Origin: Mariniphaga sp964559175
Lineage (GTDB): Bacteria; Bacteroidota; Bacteroidia; Bacteroidales; Prolixibacteraceae
NCBI GenBank assembly: GCA_964559175.1
Contig: CAZLGT010000018.1
Coordinates: 11,820 to 75,819 of the forward strand
Direction of reading: 5' to 3'
Length of the DNA: 64,000 nucleotides
Part shown: positions 39,759 to 47,101 of the stretch, one piece after another
How positions within the stretch are numbered: the first letter of the stretch is position 1
How the letters are laid out: each line of letters opens with the position of its first letter
Notes under the pieces: model-generated
Seen by the model: the letters and a program-made list of their open reading frames with translations, nothing else
Told to the model about the DNA's origin: nothing
Databases searched by the model: none
Program-made: the position numbers and the translations under genes

Positions 39759-41819
39759 TTATCCTCCAATCAGAAAAGGCGATTTTTCTTTTACAAAGGT
39801 AATACTCAATTTATGCATAGCCCGGGTGCAGGCAATGTAAAGCAGACTTCGGTCGTTGGGTTCGCGATAGTTTTTGACATCGGCGCCGGGCACAACCACT
39901 TCGTCGAACTCCAACCCTTTCGACATGTGGACGGAACAAACAATAACTCCGGCAGAAAAAGCACCGCTTTCTTCAGTGAGTAAAACCGTTTCAGGAAATT
40001 CATTTATCAGTTCATGGTAGATGTGCGCTGCCTGTTTCTGGGTTTTGCAAATGATTCCGAGTGAGTGATGTTCTGAATTTTTGAAGTCTTTTACGGTCTC
40101 ATTTATTCGTTTTAATTCCTCAGCCTTTGATTTACACTGAACCACAGATGGTTGTTCCCCATGCCGTTCCATTGCTTCCATTTCGGCATTGGGAATGATG
40201 GTTTGCGCGAGGTGTGCTATTTCAAAAGTAGAACGGTAACTTTTGTTCAGTGTCATCACATCGGCGCCGGGAAAAACTTTGGCTATTTCTTCCGAAGAGG
40301 AGGAACTGTATGTATTTACCGACTGGCTGGCATCGCCCAAAATGGTTTTTTTACAGGAAAACAACCGTGCAAGTACGGCATACTGTATGGGAGTGTAATC
40401 CTGCATTTCGTCCACCAGCAAATGTTTAACCTTGCTGTACGAATGAATTCCTTCCAGTTTCATTTTCAGATAAATCAGCGGAAAAACATCGGAATGTTCA
40501 TAAGCGCTTTTCGTTGCCATTTTCAGCATTTCAGGCATTTCCAGCCATTCGTAAAAATCTTTGTACAATGTCCGCAGGTTCGTAATCCTGAACATGTTTT
40601 TTACTGCTTTGCGCAGTTCGTTGCGCTCTTTGCCCGAAATTTCATAATTGTTGTAGAACAGCAGGTCGCGTTCAATGTCATCCACCACTTTATTAAAACG
40701 GGCAAACAGAGGAACACGGTGCCATTTCCTGAAGTGCTCTTCAATGTAATCGGCAGGGATGGGAAAACGTTTCACCATCAATACTTCCGGGGTAAAATAG
40801 TGATTTTCGATGTGAGCCAGGTATTCGTTCAGTTTATTCACAAACTGAAAAGTGGATTTAAACTGAATCCGCCGGCGAAAATCGGCATTATTTTTTTCGA
40901 GTAGTTCCGAAACCTGCTGAAAAAACGTCTGAAAACGGTATTTTCCTTCGAGCAGTTCGGAGGCCAGTTCTTCCATAACCATTTCAGGAATTTTTTCTTC
41001 GCCCAACTCGGGCAGAACGTTGGAAATGTAATCGGCAAAAACCTTGTTTGGCGAAAGAATGAGAATATCTTCCGAAGAAATTTCTTCACGGAAACGGTAC
41101 AGCAAAAAGGCAATGCGGTGCAGGGCAATGGACGTTTTTCCCGAACCGGCCACCCCCTGAATAATCAGTTCGCGCGAAGTTTCGTTGCGAATAATGGCGT
41201 TCTGGCTGCGCTGAATGGTGGCCACAATCTGGTTCATTTTATCGTCCGAAGATTTGCTCAGCTCTTTTTGCAGCACATCGTCGTGAATGTTGAGCGAACT
41301 TTCCAGCATATACTCCATTTTCCCGCGGCGTATGCGGTACTGGCGTTTCAGCAGAATGTTGCCCTCAACAGCCCCTTCAGGAGTTTCGTAATGAGCAGGG
41401 CCGTTCTCAAAATCGTAAAACAGTGTGGAAACGGGCGCCCGCCAGTCGTGAATCAGGTTGGCTTTTTCTTCTTCATCAAAATAAGCGTGAACTCCAATAT
41501 ATACCGGGAAAGCCTGGTTATTTCCGTTTTCAGAAAAATCGAACCGGCCAAAATAGGGCGACTGTAACAGTTTTTGAATACGTTTTTTCCTGTCAAGAAC
41601 CGTCTCGCCTGTAAGCACCGCTGATGTAACGGACTGCCGGACTGCGTTTTTCTCCACATGGTCCATATCCGCTTTGTTTTCGTACAGATACTTTTTCTGC
41701 TCCTGCAAATCTTTGGCATACCCTGAAACCCTTTCGTCAATAAACTCAAGGGTTCTGTTTAATTTTCCTTTTACTTCTTCCAGATATTTTCGTTCTTCTG
41801 CTTCAGTTTTATTTATCAT
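39759..41819 (-). CDS. helD: HelD-like superfamily 1 helicase/ATPase
   Basis: The 686-residue protein has an N-terminal coiled coil (E-E-R-K-Y-L-E-E-V-K-G-K-L) and the HelD landmark H-D-W-R-A-P-V-S-T-L-F-Y-D near 130. Walker A is I-Q-G-V-A-G-S-G-K-T-S-I near 230. D-E-M-Q-D-Y-T-P-I-Q-Y and the UvrD-type C-terminal motifs (S-H-M-S-K-G-L-E-F-D-E-V, Y-I-A-C-T-R-A) follow. HelD proteins recycle stalled RNA polymerase. The start at 41819 is chosen because the -7 box at 41882-41889 would put transcription on the alternative ATG at 41876. Confidence 0.85.
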   Translation of the reverse strand: MINKTEAEERKYLEEVKGKLNRTLEFIDERVSGYAKDLQEQKKYLYENKADMDHVEKNAVRQSVTSAVLTGETVLDRKKRIQKLLQSPYFGRFDFSENGNNQAFPVYIGVHAYFDEEEKANLIHDWRAPVSTLFYDFENGPAHYETPEGAVEGNILLKRQYRIRRGKMEYMLESSLNIHDDVLQKELSKSSDDKMNQIVATIQRSQNAIIRNETSRELIIQGVAGSGKTSIALHRIAFLLYRFREEISSEDILILSPNKVFADYISNVLPELGEEKIPEMVMEELASELLEGKYRFQTFFQQVSELLEKNNADFRRRIQFKSTFQFVNKLNEYLAHIENHYFTPEVLMVKRFPIPADYIEEHFRKWHRVPLFARFNKVVDDIERDLLFYNNYEISGKERNELRKAVKNMFRITNLRTLYKDFYEWLEMPEMLKMATKSAYEHSDVFPLIYLKMKLEGIHSYSKVKHLLVDEMQDYTPIQYAVLARLFSCKKTILGDASQSVNTYSSSSSEEIAKVFPGADVMTLNKSYRSTFEIAHLAQTIIPNAEMEAMERHGEQPSVVQCKSKAEELKRINETVKDFKNSEHHSLGIICKTQKQAAHIYHELINEFPETVLLTEESGAFSAGVIVCSVHMSKGLEFDEVVVPGADVKNYREPNDRSLLYIACTRAMHKLSITFVKEKSPFLIGG

Positions 41820-41881
41820 ACTCTCCTTTTCTTTCTCAGGGTCTTTATTTTCCCGGATGGCTGTGCATCTTGTCAATCAAA

Positions 41882-41889
41882 CAAAAGTA
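41882..41889 (-). promoter_or_regulatory. -7 box of the helD promoter
   Basis: Minus strand TACTTTTG, full consensus. Start of transcription near 41875, leader of about 56 bases to the ATG at 41819. Confidence 0.42.
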
Positions 41890-42070
41890 GGTAAAACCAT
41901 TCAGTTGTTTCATTTTCTGAAACCGGGTTTAATAAAATGGTAAAGAAACTTTGGTACTGTAAGTTATGCCTTTCTAATAACAACGATAAGTTGGGAAAAC
42001 AAAAAGCACACGACATCTGCAAGGTCAGATTGTCCATAGAAACACCGGAGTACCATAGAAAAAATTCATG

Positions 42071-42094
42071 ATAAATTATTTGTAAATAATTTAT
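42071..42094. promoter_or_regulatory. 24-base AT palindrome upstream of the arsR3 operator
   Basis: ATAAATTATTT (42071-42081) and AAATAATTTAT (42084-42094) are perfect 11-base arms with a GT spacer. It lies 8 bases before the ArsR operator and 182 bases upstream of the helD -7 box. There is no T-run beyond the arm, so it is more likely a protein-binding site or cruciform than a terminator. Confidence 0.45.
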
Positions 42095-42102
42095 GCCGTA
42101 TT

Positions 42103-42140
42103 TATACGTCATTCTGAAACTTGACGTATATTTGCGTCAT
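42103..42140 (+). promoter_or_regulatory. ArsR-type operator and promoter of the arsR3-arsC-arsM-acr3 locus
   Basis: Two overlapping dyads share one half-site. The outer one is TATACGTCA (42103-42111) with TGACGTATA (42122-42130), perfect 9-base arms. The inner one is TGACG (42122-42126) with CGTCA (42135-42139), enclosing TATATTTG (42127-42134), a full -7 box. The start codon at 42153 follows the -7 box by 18 bases. Confidence 0.68.
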
Positions 42141-42152
42141 AATTTTTACGAT

Positions 42153-42491
42153 ATGGCACAATCGAAAACAGAATTATTCGACAAGGAACTGGCTGAAATG
42201 GCCCTACTTTTTAAAGCACTCGCCCACCCTGCCAGGTTACGCATTTTACAGTTTCTGGCCGAAACACCAACCTGCATCACCGGCGATATTTCCGATGAAC
42301 TTCCGCTTGGTCGCACCACCGTAAATCAGCACCTGAAAGAGCTGAAAGATGTCGGACTCATCCAGGGACACATTGATGGAGCGAAAACCAAATACTGCCT
42401 TGAACCCGAAAAACTGAAAGCGGTGAAAGCACTTCTGACGGGTTTTCTGGAAGAGATTGAACCGGCAGATGATTTTAGTTGCGAAACTTAA
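42153..42491 (+). CDS. arsR: ArsR/SmtB family metalloregulator (ArsR3)
   Basis: A 112-residue repressor from the ATG at 42153; the frame is open upstream to 42093, but that includes the promoter. The HTH is L-P-L-G-R-T-T-V-N-Q-H-L-K-E-L-K-D-V-G-L-I. Only one Cys stands in the sensor region (T-P-T-C-I-T-G-D-I), unlike the Cys pair of ArsR1 and ArsR2, and another is near the end (D-F-S-C-E-T), so the metal site may be built differently. It heads the arsC-arsM-acr3 cluster. Confidence 0.9.
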   Translation: MAQSKTELFDKELAEMALLFKALAHPARLRILQFLAETPTCITGDISDELPLGRTTVNQHLKELKDVGLIQGHIDGAKTKYCLEPEKLKAVKALLTGFLEEIEPADDFSCET

Positions 42492-42555
42492 ATATGGAAA
42501 TGCTTGAATGCATGAAAGAATAAATAATTGACAGATAAGTAAATAAACAACATCA

Positions 42556-42615
42556 ATTCAACAGTTTACAATTTAACAATTTGGCAGTTTATCAATTTAA
42601 CAATTTAACAATTTC
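42556..42615 (+). repeat. AT-rich tandem repeat directly before arsC
   Basis: Runs of CAATTTAA and CAGTTTxx units of 8-9 bases, six or more, end with TTTCTCC just before the arsC ATG. It is the same repeat family and orientation as at 27252-27310 before the VF530 gene (which ends TTTATCC before its ATG). Nothing else was seen in the 127 bases between arsR3 and arsC. Confidence 0.7.
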
Positions 42616-42618
42616 TCC

Positions 42619-43047
42619 ATGAAAATACTGATTTTATGCACCGGCAACAGTTGCCGCAGCCAGATGGCTCACGGATTTTTAAAGTCGTTCGACGGACGTT
42701 TGGAAGTTGAATCGGCCGGAACAGAAGCCTCCGGAAAGCTGAACCATAAAGCCGTGGAAGTGATGAAGGAAATCGGCATCGACATCTGCCATCACACTTC
42801 AGACTCGGTTGAAAAATACCTGAACGATGAGTGGGACTATGTGATAACCGTTTGCGGCGGGGCCAACGAAAACTGCCCTGCTTTTTTGGGAAAAGTAAAA
42901 CACCGGCTGCACATTGGTTTCGACGACCCGTCGCACGCCACCGGAACGCCCGAGTTTATTGAAAGTGAATATTACCGGGTGAGAGATGAAATAAAGGAAG
43001 CATTTTACAAACTATACACTGAAGAAATTAAACCTCATTTAAAATGA
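42619..43047 (+). CDS. arsC: Arsenate reductase, thioredoxin-dependent low-Mr phosphatase type
   Basis: ArsC reduces arsenate to arsenite. The 142-residue protein has the P-loop L-C-T-G-N-S-C-R-S-Q (nucleophilic Cys at 7, family CX5R), the redox Cys region D-I-C-H-H-T and V-C-G-G-A-N-E-N-C-P near 79-86, and the D-D-P-S motif near 101 that supplies the acid. Its stop overlaps the arsM start (ATGA at 43044-43047). Confidence 0.93.
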   Translation: MKILILCTGNSCRSQMAHGFLKSFDGRLEVESAGTEASGKLNHKAVEVMKEIGIDICHHTSDSVEKYLNDEWDYVITVCGGANENCPAFLGKVKHRLHIGFDDPSHATGTPEFIESEYYRVRDEIKEAFYKLYTEEIKPHLK

Positions 43048-43847
43048 AAGCAGAAGATTTAAAATTGGTAGTAAAAGAAAAGTACGGCTCCATTGCCAGC
43101 CAAAGCAACCTTTTGCAGCAGCAGGGATGCTGCGGTGATTCAGGATGTTGCGGCGAGCTGGAATTTAGTATGATTGGCGACGAATATGCCGGCGTGGCAG
43201 GCTACAATCCGGAGGCCGATTTAGGTTTGGGGTGCGGTTTGCCCACCGAATTTGCCGGAATAAAACCGGGCGATAGCGTACTCGATTTGGGCAGCGGCGC
43301 CGGCAACGATTGTTTCATTGCCAGAACTATTGTTGGCGAAACCGGAAAAGTTACCGGCCTCGATTTCACCGAAGAAATGATTCGGAAAGCGCAGCAAAAT
43401 TTAGCCGATACTGGCTTTAAAAACATCGGATTCATTCAGGGCGACATTGAAGAGATGCCCCTGCCCGACTCCACTTTTGATGTGGTAATAAGCAACTGCG
43501 TACTCAACCTGGTTCCTGACAAGCAAAAAGCATTTTCAGAAATTTTCCGCGTGTTGAAACCGGGCGGGCATTTTTGTATCTCGGATGTGGTTACCAGCGG
43601 AAAATTGCCGGATGGACTGAAAAAAGCTGCCGAAATGTATGCAGGCTGCGTTTCGGGGGCTTTAGAAAAAGCTGATTACCTGAACCTAATTGAAGAGCTG
43701 GATTTTAGAGAAATCGAAATCAATAAGGAAAAACCCATCGAAATTCCCGACTCCATTCTGGCAAATTATATGAATGAAAATGAGATTTCAAATTTCAAAA
43801 AGTCAGGGACAGGAATTTTCAGTATTACAGTTACTGCAAACAAATAA
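43044..43847 (+). CDS. arsM: Arsenite S-adenosylmethionine methyltransferase
   Basis: ArsM methylates As(III). The 267-residue protein has an N-terminal Cys cluster (G-C-C-G-D-S-G-C-C near 32), N-P-E-A-D-L-G-L-G-C-G-L-P near 60, the SAM motif V-L-D-L-G-S-G-A-G-N-D near 81, and the further conserved cysteines in V-I-S-N-C-V-L-N-L near 153 and A-G-C-V-S-G-A near 205 that bind arsenic. It is coupled to arsC by a 4-base overlap and ends 5 bases before acr3. Confidence 0.94.
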   Translation: MKAEDLKLVVKEKYGSIASQSNLLQQQGCCGDSGCCGELEFSMIGDEYAGVAGYNPEADLGLGCGLPTEFAGIKPGDSVLDLGSGAGNDCFIARTIVGETGKVTGLDFTEEMIRKAQQNLADTGFKNIGFIQGDIEEMPLPDSTFDVVISNCVLNLVPDKQKAFSEIFRVLKPGGHFCISDVVTSGKLPDGLKKAAEMYAGCVSGALEKADYLNLIEELDFREIEINKEKPIEIPDSILANYMNENEISNFKKSGTGIFSITVTANK

Positions 43848-43852
43848 ACCGC

Positions 43853-44884
43853 ATGGAGAAACAAAAAAAGAGAATCGGCTTTTTTGAAAAATATTTAACA
43901 CTTTGGGTGGCTTTGTGTATTGGCGCAGGAATCGGAATCGGGCATTTTGCAGGCGACAATATCCAGGGTTTAAGTAACCTCGAAGTTTTTCGTGTGAATA
44001 TTCCTGTCGCCATTTTAATCTGGCTGATGATTTACCCCATGATGCTCCAGGTCGATTTTTCCAGCATAAAAAATGTGGGAAAACGCCCCAAAGGGTTAAT
44101 CCTTACACTGGTTGTAAACTGGCTGATAAAACCCTTTACCATGGCCTTTTTCGCGTGGATTTTCTTTTCGAAAATTTATGCGGCGTTCATTTCGCCCGAA
44201 CAGGCCGGCGAATATATTGCCGGGGCCATTTTACTGGGTGCAGCGCCCTGCACGGCAATGGTTTTTGTGTGGAGTTACCTCACCGACGGCGATCCCAATT
44301 ATACGCTGGTGCAGGTTTCAGTAAATGACCTGATTATTTTGGTGGCGTTTGTGCCAATTGTTGGACTACTGCTCGGAATTACAAACATTGCAATTCCTTA
44401 TGATACCTTGTTTGCCAGTGTGGCCATTTTTGTGGTAGTGCCACTGGTAGCTGGGTACCTCACTCATAAAATTTTAATCCGGGAAAAAGGCGAAATTTGG
44501 TTTACAAAAGAATTTCTGCCCAAATTAAAACCTGTTTCTATTCTGGCATTGCTGGTGACACTGGTGCTGCTTTTTGCCTTCCAGGGTACAAACATCACCA
44601 ACAATCCGCTCATTATTTTACTAATTGCAGTTCCGCTGGTAATTCAAACCTATTTCATATTTTTTATTGCCTGGTTTGGCGGCCGAAGGTTGAAACTTCC
44701 CCACGCCATTTGTTCGCCGGCAGCAATGATTGGCGCCAGCAATTTTTTCGAGCTGGCCGTAGCTGTGGCCATTGCGCTTTTCGGACTGCAATCGCCTGCT
44801 GCTTTGGTAACGGTTGTGGGGGTGCTGGTTGAAGTGCCGGTGATGCTTTCGCTGGTGGCGCTGGCCAACCGCTGGAAATATTAA
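43853..44884 (+). CDS. acr3: Arsenite efflux transporter ACR3
   Basis: The 343-residue protein with ten membrane helices belongs to the BART/ACR3 superfamily. It has M-I-Y-P-M-M-L-Q-V-D-F in helix 2 and the essential Cys in G-A-A-P-C-T-A-M-V-F-V-W-S near 142. It expels arsenite, the product of the neighbouring arsC, from the cell. Methylated products of ArsM would need another exit, for which the ArsP-type permease at 34622 is a candidate. It ends the operon. Confidence 0.95.
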   Translation: MEKQKKRIGFFEKYLTLWVALCIGAGIGIGHFAGDNIQGLSNLEVFRVNIPVAILIWLMIYPMMLQVDFSSIKNVGKRPKGLILTLVVNWLIKPFTMAFFAWIFFSKIYAAFISPEQAGEYIAGAILLGAAPCTAMVFVWSYLTDGDPNYTLVQVSVNDLIILVAFVPIVGLLLGITNIAIPYDTLFASVAIFVVVPLVAGYLTHKILIREKGEIWFTKEFLPKLKPVSILALLVTLVLLFAFQGTNITNNPLIILLIAVPLVIQTYFIFFIAWFGGRRLKLPHAICSPAAMIGASNFFELAVAVAIALFGLQSPAALVTVVGVLVEVPVMLSLVALANRWKY

Positions 44885-44950
44885 TTCATAAAGATTTTTG
44901 GAAAAACCTGTGGGGTATTGACCACCTCCAGATTTATTTTCTTTTCAGAA

Positions 44951-44966
44951 TTAACCATTTAGTTAA
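44951..44966 (+). promoter_or_regulatory. TetR operator copy 1
   Basis: TTAACCATTTAGTTAA is a pseudo-palindrome with 6 of 7 matching positions per arm. It lies about 100 bases upstream of the TetR gene and shares its pattern with copy 2 at 45013-45028. Confidence 0.5.
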
Positions 44967-44983
44967 ACTTTTAGGTTAAAATA

Positions 44984-45028
44984 TTTGGCCAATTCAATTC
45001 ATCATTTTAAATTTGACCAGTTGGTTAA
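44984..45028 (+). promoter_or_regulatory. Efflux operon promoter overlapped by TetR operator copy 2
   Basis: TTTG (44984-44987), a 20-base spacer and TAAATTTG (45008-45015) form the best complete Bacteroidetes promoter in the window. The operator TTGACCAGTTGGTTAA (45013-45028) covers the end of the -7 box and the transcription start, so bound TetR would block initiation. The ATG of the regulator follows at 45052. Confidence 0.62.
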
Positions 45029-45051
45029 ATCAAACAGTTAAATAATTTGTG

Positions 45052-45675
45052 ATGAATAAATTAAAAAAAGACACTACCGAAGACAAAATTTTGGAAGCAG
45101 CCCAAACAGTTTTCATACAAAAAGGTATGGATGGTGCACGAATGCAGGAGATTGCAAATGAAGCAGGCATTAACAAAGCGCTGTTACACTACTATTTCAG
45201 AAGCAAGCAAAAACTTTTTGAAGCCATTTTCAAAAAAGTTTTTAATCAGGTTTTTCCAGGACTCGAAACTTTTATTCATTCGGAGCTTCCTTTTGATAAG
45301 AAACTCAGTATTTTCATTGAAAAATATATCGATTTCCTGCTGAAAAATCCGTTTATACCTTCTTTTATTCTGAAAGAGATTCACCGTGACCCCAAATTCC
45401 TCGCATCGGTAATTCAAAGTACAGGAGTAAATCCAAAAGAAGTTTTTTACATGCTTGAAAAAGAAATGGAAGCGGGAAAAATCAAAAAAATGGATCCAAA
45501 GGACCTGCTGATTAACATTCTGGCGTTAAGCATTTTTCCGGTTGCAGCAAAGCCACTGATGGAGATTATGTTCTGCGAAAACGATAAAGAAGCGTACAGA
45601 AATTTTCTTGTTAAAAGAAAAGAGTCTGTGCGACAGTTTATTCTGGATTCCATCTTCAAAGAAAAAGCCGGATAA
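45052..45675 (+). CDS. TetR family transcriptional repressor of the efflux operon
   Basis: This is a 207-residue protein; a GTG three bases upstream is also possible. The N-terminal HTH is typical (D-K-I-L-E-A-A-Q-T-V-F-I-Q-K-G, I-A-N-E-A-G-I-N-K-A-L-L-H-Y-Y-F-R-S-K), followed by a helical ligand domain. It is the first gene of a run of seven on one strand (TolC, HlyD, two ATPases, two permeases). With its two operator copies it is most likely an autoregulated repressor that responds to an exported drug or lipid. Confidence 0.9.
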   Translation: MNKLKKDTTEDKILEAAQTVFIQKGMDGARMQEIANEAGINKALLHYYFRSKQKLFEAIFKKVFNQVFPGLETFIHSELPFDKKLSIFIEKYIDFLLKNPFIPSFILKEIHRDPKFLASVIQSTGVNPKEVFYMLEKEMEAGKIKKMDPKDLLINILALSIFPVAAKPLMEIMFCENDKEAYRNFLVKRKESVRQFILDSIFKEKAG

Positions 45676-45694
45676 GCAGTGATAAATTTTTGAT

Positions 45695-45718
45695 GCAGTC
45701 ACAGTCACAGTCGCAGTT
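45695..45718 (+). repeat. Tandem CAGTCA hexamers
   Basis: CAGTCA, CAGTCA, CAGTCG and CAGTTA follow each other in the 70-base gap between the TetR and TolC genes. A related GGCAGTCGCAGTGAGCAGT lies at 47977-47995 over the HlyD stop codon. Confidence 0.55.
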
Positions 45719-45745
45719 ATCAGAAAAAATGAAAATCTTGAAAAA

Positions 45746-47014
45746 ATGAAACGAATTCTTATCCTTTTGCTTCTTCCAGCCCAGATAGCACTCGGACAGC
45801 AGACAGTCACACTTGACGAATGTTACCAATGGGCAAGGGAAAATTACCCCAACCTGCAGCAAGCGGGTATCTGGCAGGAAATTACCCAACTTAAAAAAGA
45901 TAACCTGAAAACGGAGTATCTCCCGCAGGTTTCGCTGAATGGGCAGGCTACTTACCAGTCGGATGTAACAAAAGTGGATATCGCGCTGCCCAACATTTCC
46001 ATTCCAACCGTCTCGAAAGATCAGTACAAGGCTTATGCGGAGTTTAGGCAAACCCTTTGGGATGGTGGCTTGACTGCAGCAAACACCAAACTGGAAGATG
46101 CCTTATTGAAAAGCCATTTAAGTGAGTTGGAGGTGGAATTATATAAACTGAACGAACAGGTGGCGCAAGCCTTTTTTACAGCTTTGGTAGTTGACAAACA
46201 GGCAGAAGTTGTAAATGCACAGAAAGAAGTGCTCTCTGAAAAACTGGCTTCAGTAGAATCGGCTGTTCGAAACGGCATGGTTGAAAAGTCCGCTGCTTTG
46301 GAAATTAAAGCTGAAGTGCTGAACCTGGAACAGCAAAAAACTCATCTCGAAGCAGCTAAAAATACGGCGTTTCAGTTGCTTTCCATTTTAACCGGGGAAT
46401 CAATCAGGCAGGATGCCGAATTAACTTTTAATGAAAAACCGGATTTCACAAACGAAATCCTTTCACGGCCTGAATTCCATCTTTTTTCCAACCAGATGAC
46501 GCAACTGGAAACACAAATGACGTTGCTCGACAAATCGCGCAATCCGAAACTTTTTGGATTTGGGCAGGCAGGTTACGGCAAGCCGGGATTGAATATGCTT
46601 AATAATGAATTCGATACTTATTATCTGGTTGGGGTCGGATTGTCGTGGAATGTTTTCGACTGGAACAAAACCAACCGGCAAAAACAGGTCCTCACACTGC
46701 AGCAGGAAATGATTCAGAAACAGGAAGAAACTTTCAGTCAAAACATTCAGCTACTACTGGCACAACAAAAAGAGCAAATCAGCAAACTGGAAACCATACT
46801 GAAAACCGACCTGGAAATGGTTGAGCTGCGAACGGAAATCACAAAATCGGCCGCCTCAAAACTGAAAAACGAAATCTATACAACCTCCGATTACATTCGG
46901 GAATTACAGGCCGAAACCGTAGCAAAGCTAAACCTTGAACTGCACAAAATTCAATTAAATGAAGCAAGAGAGAAGTATCTGTTAATTAAAGGCAAAGACA
47001 ATAGCAAATCTTAA
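45746..47014 (+). CDS. TolC family outer-membrane efflux protein
   Basis: The 422-residue protein has a signal peptide (about 1-18, ending L-G-Q) and the two-fold repeated long coiled coils of TolC-type channels, with L-D-E-C-Y-Q-W-A-R-E-N-Y-P-N-L at the start and F-R-Q-T-L-W-D-G-G-L-T near 90, later W-N-V-F-D-W-N near 300. It is slightly short for TolC but normal for Bacteroidetes members. It forms the outer-membrane channel of the tripartite pump encoded here. Confidence 0.9.
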   Translation: MKRILILLLLPAQIALGQQTVTLDECYQWARENYPNLQQAGIWQEITQLKKDNLKTEYLPQVSLNGQATYQSDVTKVDIALPNISIPTVSKDQYKAYAEFRQTLWDGGLTAANTKLEDALLKSHLSELEVELYKLNEQVAQAFFTALVVDKQAEVVNAQKEVLSEKLASVESAVRNGMVEKSAALEIKAEVLNLEQQKTHLEAAKNTAFQLLSILTGESIRQDAELTFNEKPDFTNEILSRPEFHLFSNQMTQLETQMTLLDKSRNPKLFGFGQAGYGKPGLNMLNNEFDTYYLVGVGLSWNVFDWNKTNRQKQVLTLQQEMIQKQEETFSQNIQLLLAQQKEQISKLETILKTDLEMVELRTEITKSAASKLKNEIYTTSDYIRELQAETVAKLNLELHKIQLNEAREKYLLIKGKDNSKS

Positions 47015-47031
47015 AAAATCATCGACGCGAG

Positions 47032-47062
47032 TCCCCCTTTAAAAAAGGGGGATCAAGGGGGA
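47032..47062 (+). repeat. GC-rich hairpin repeat TCCCCCTTT-AAA-AAAGGGGGA
   Basis: Perfect 9-base arms (47032-47040 and 47044-47052) with a 3-base loop are followed by TCAAGGGGG. This is a common dispersed intergenic element of Bacteroidetes. It sits between TolC and HlyD within the operon and has no T-tract, so it need not end transcription but could stabilise RNA. Confidence 0.65.
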
Positions 47063-47101
47063 TTGAACTCATATAAATTAAAGCAATAAAAAATAACAAC
47101 T

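Noticed and set aside
47032..47062. Rho-independent terminator between TolC and HlyD
   Set aside because: The GC stem is good but no T-run follows, and the next gene continues the same operon; it matches a dispersed repeat instead.
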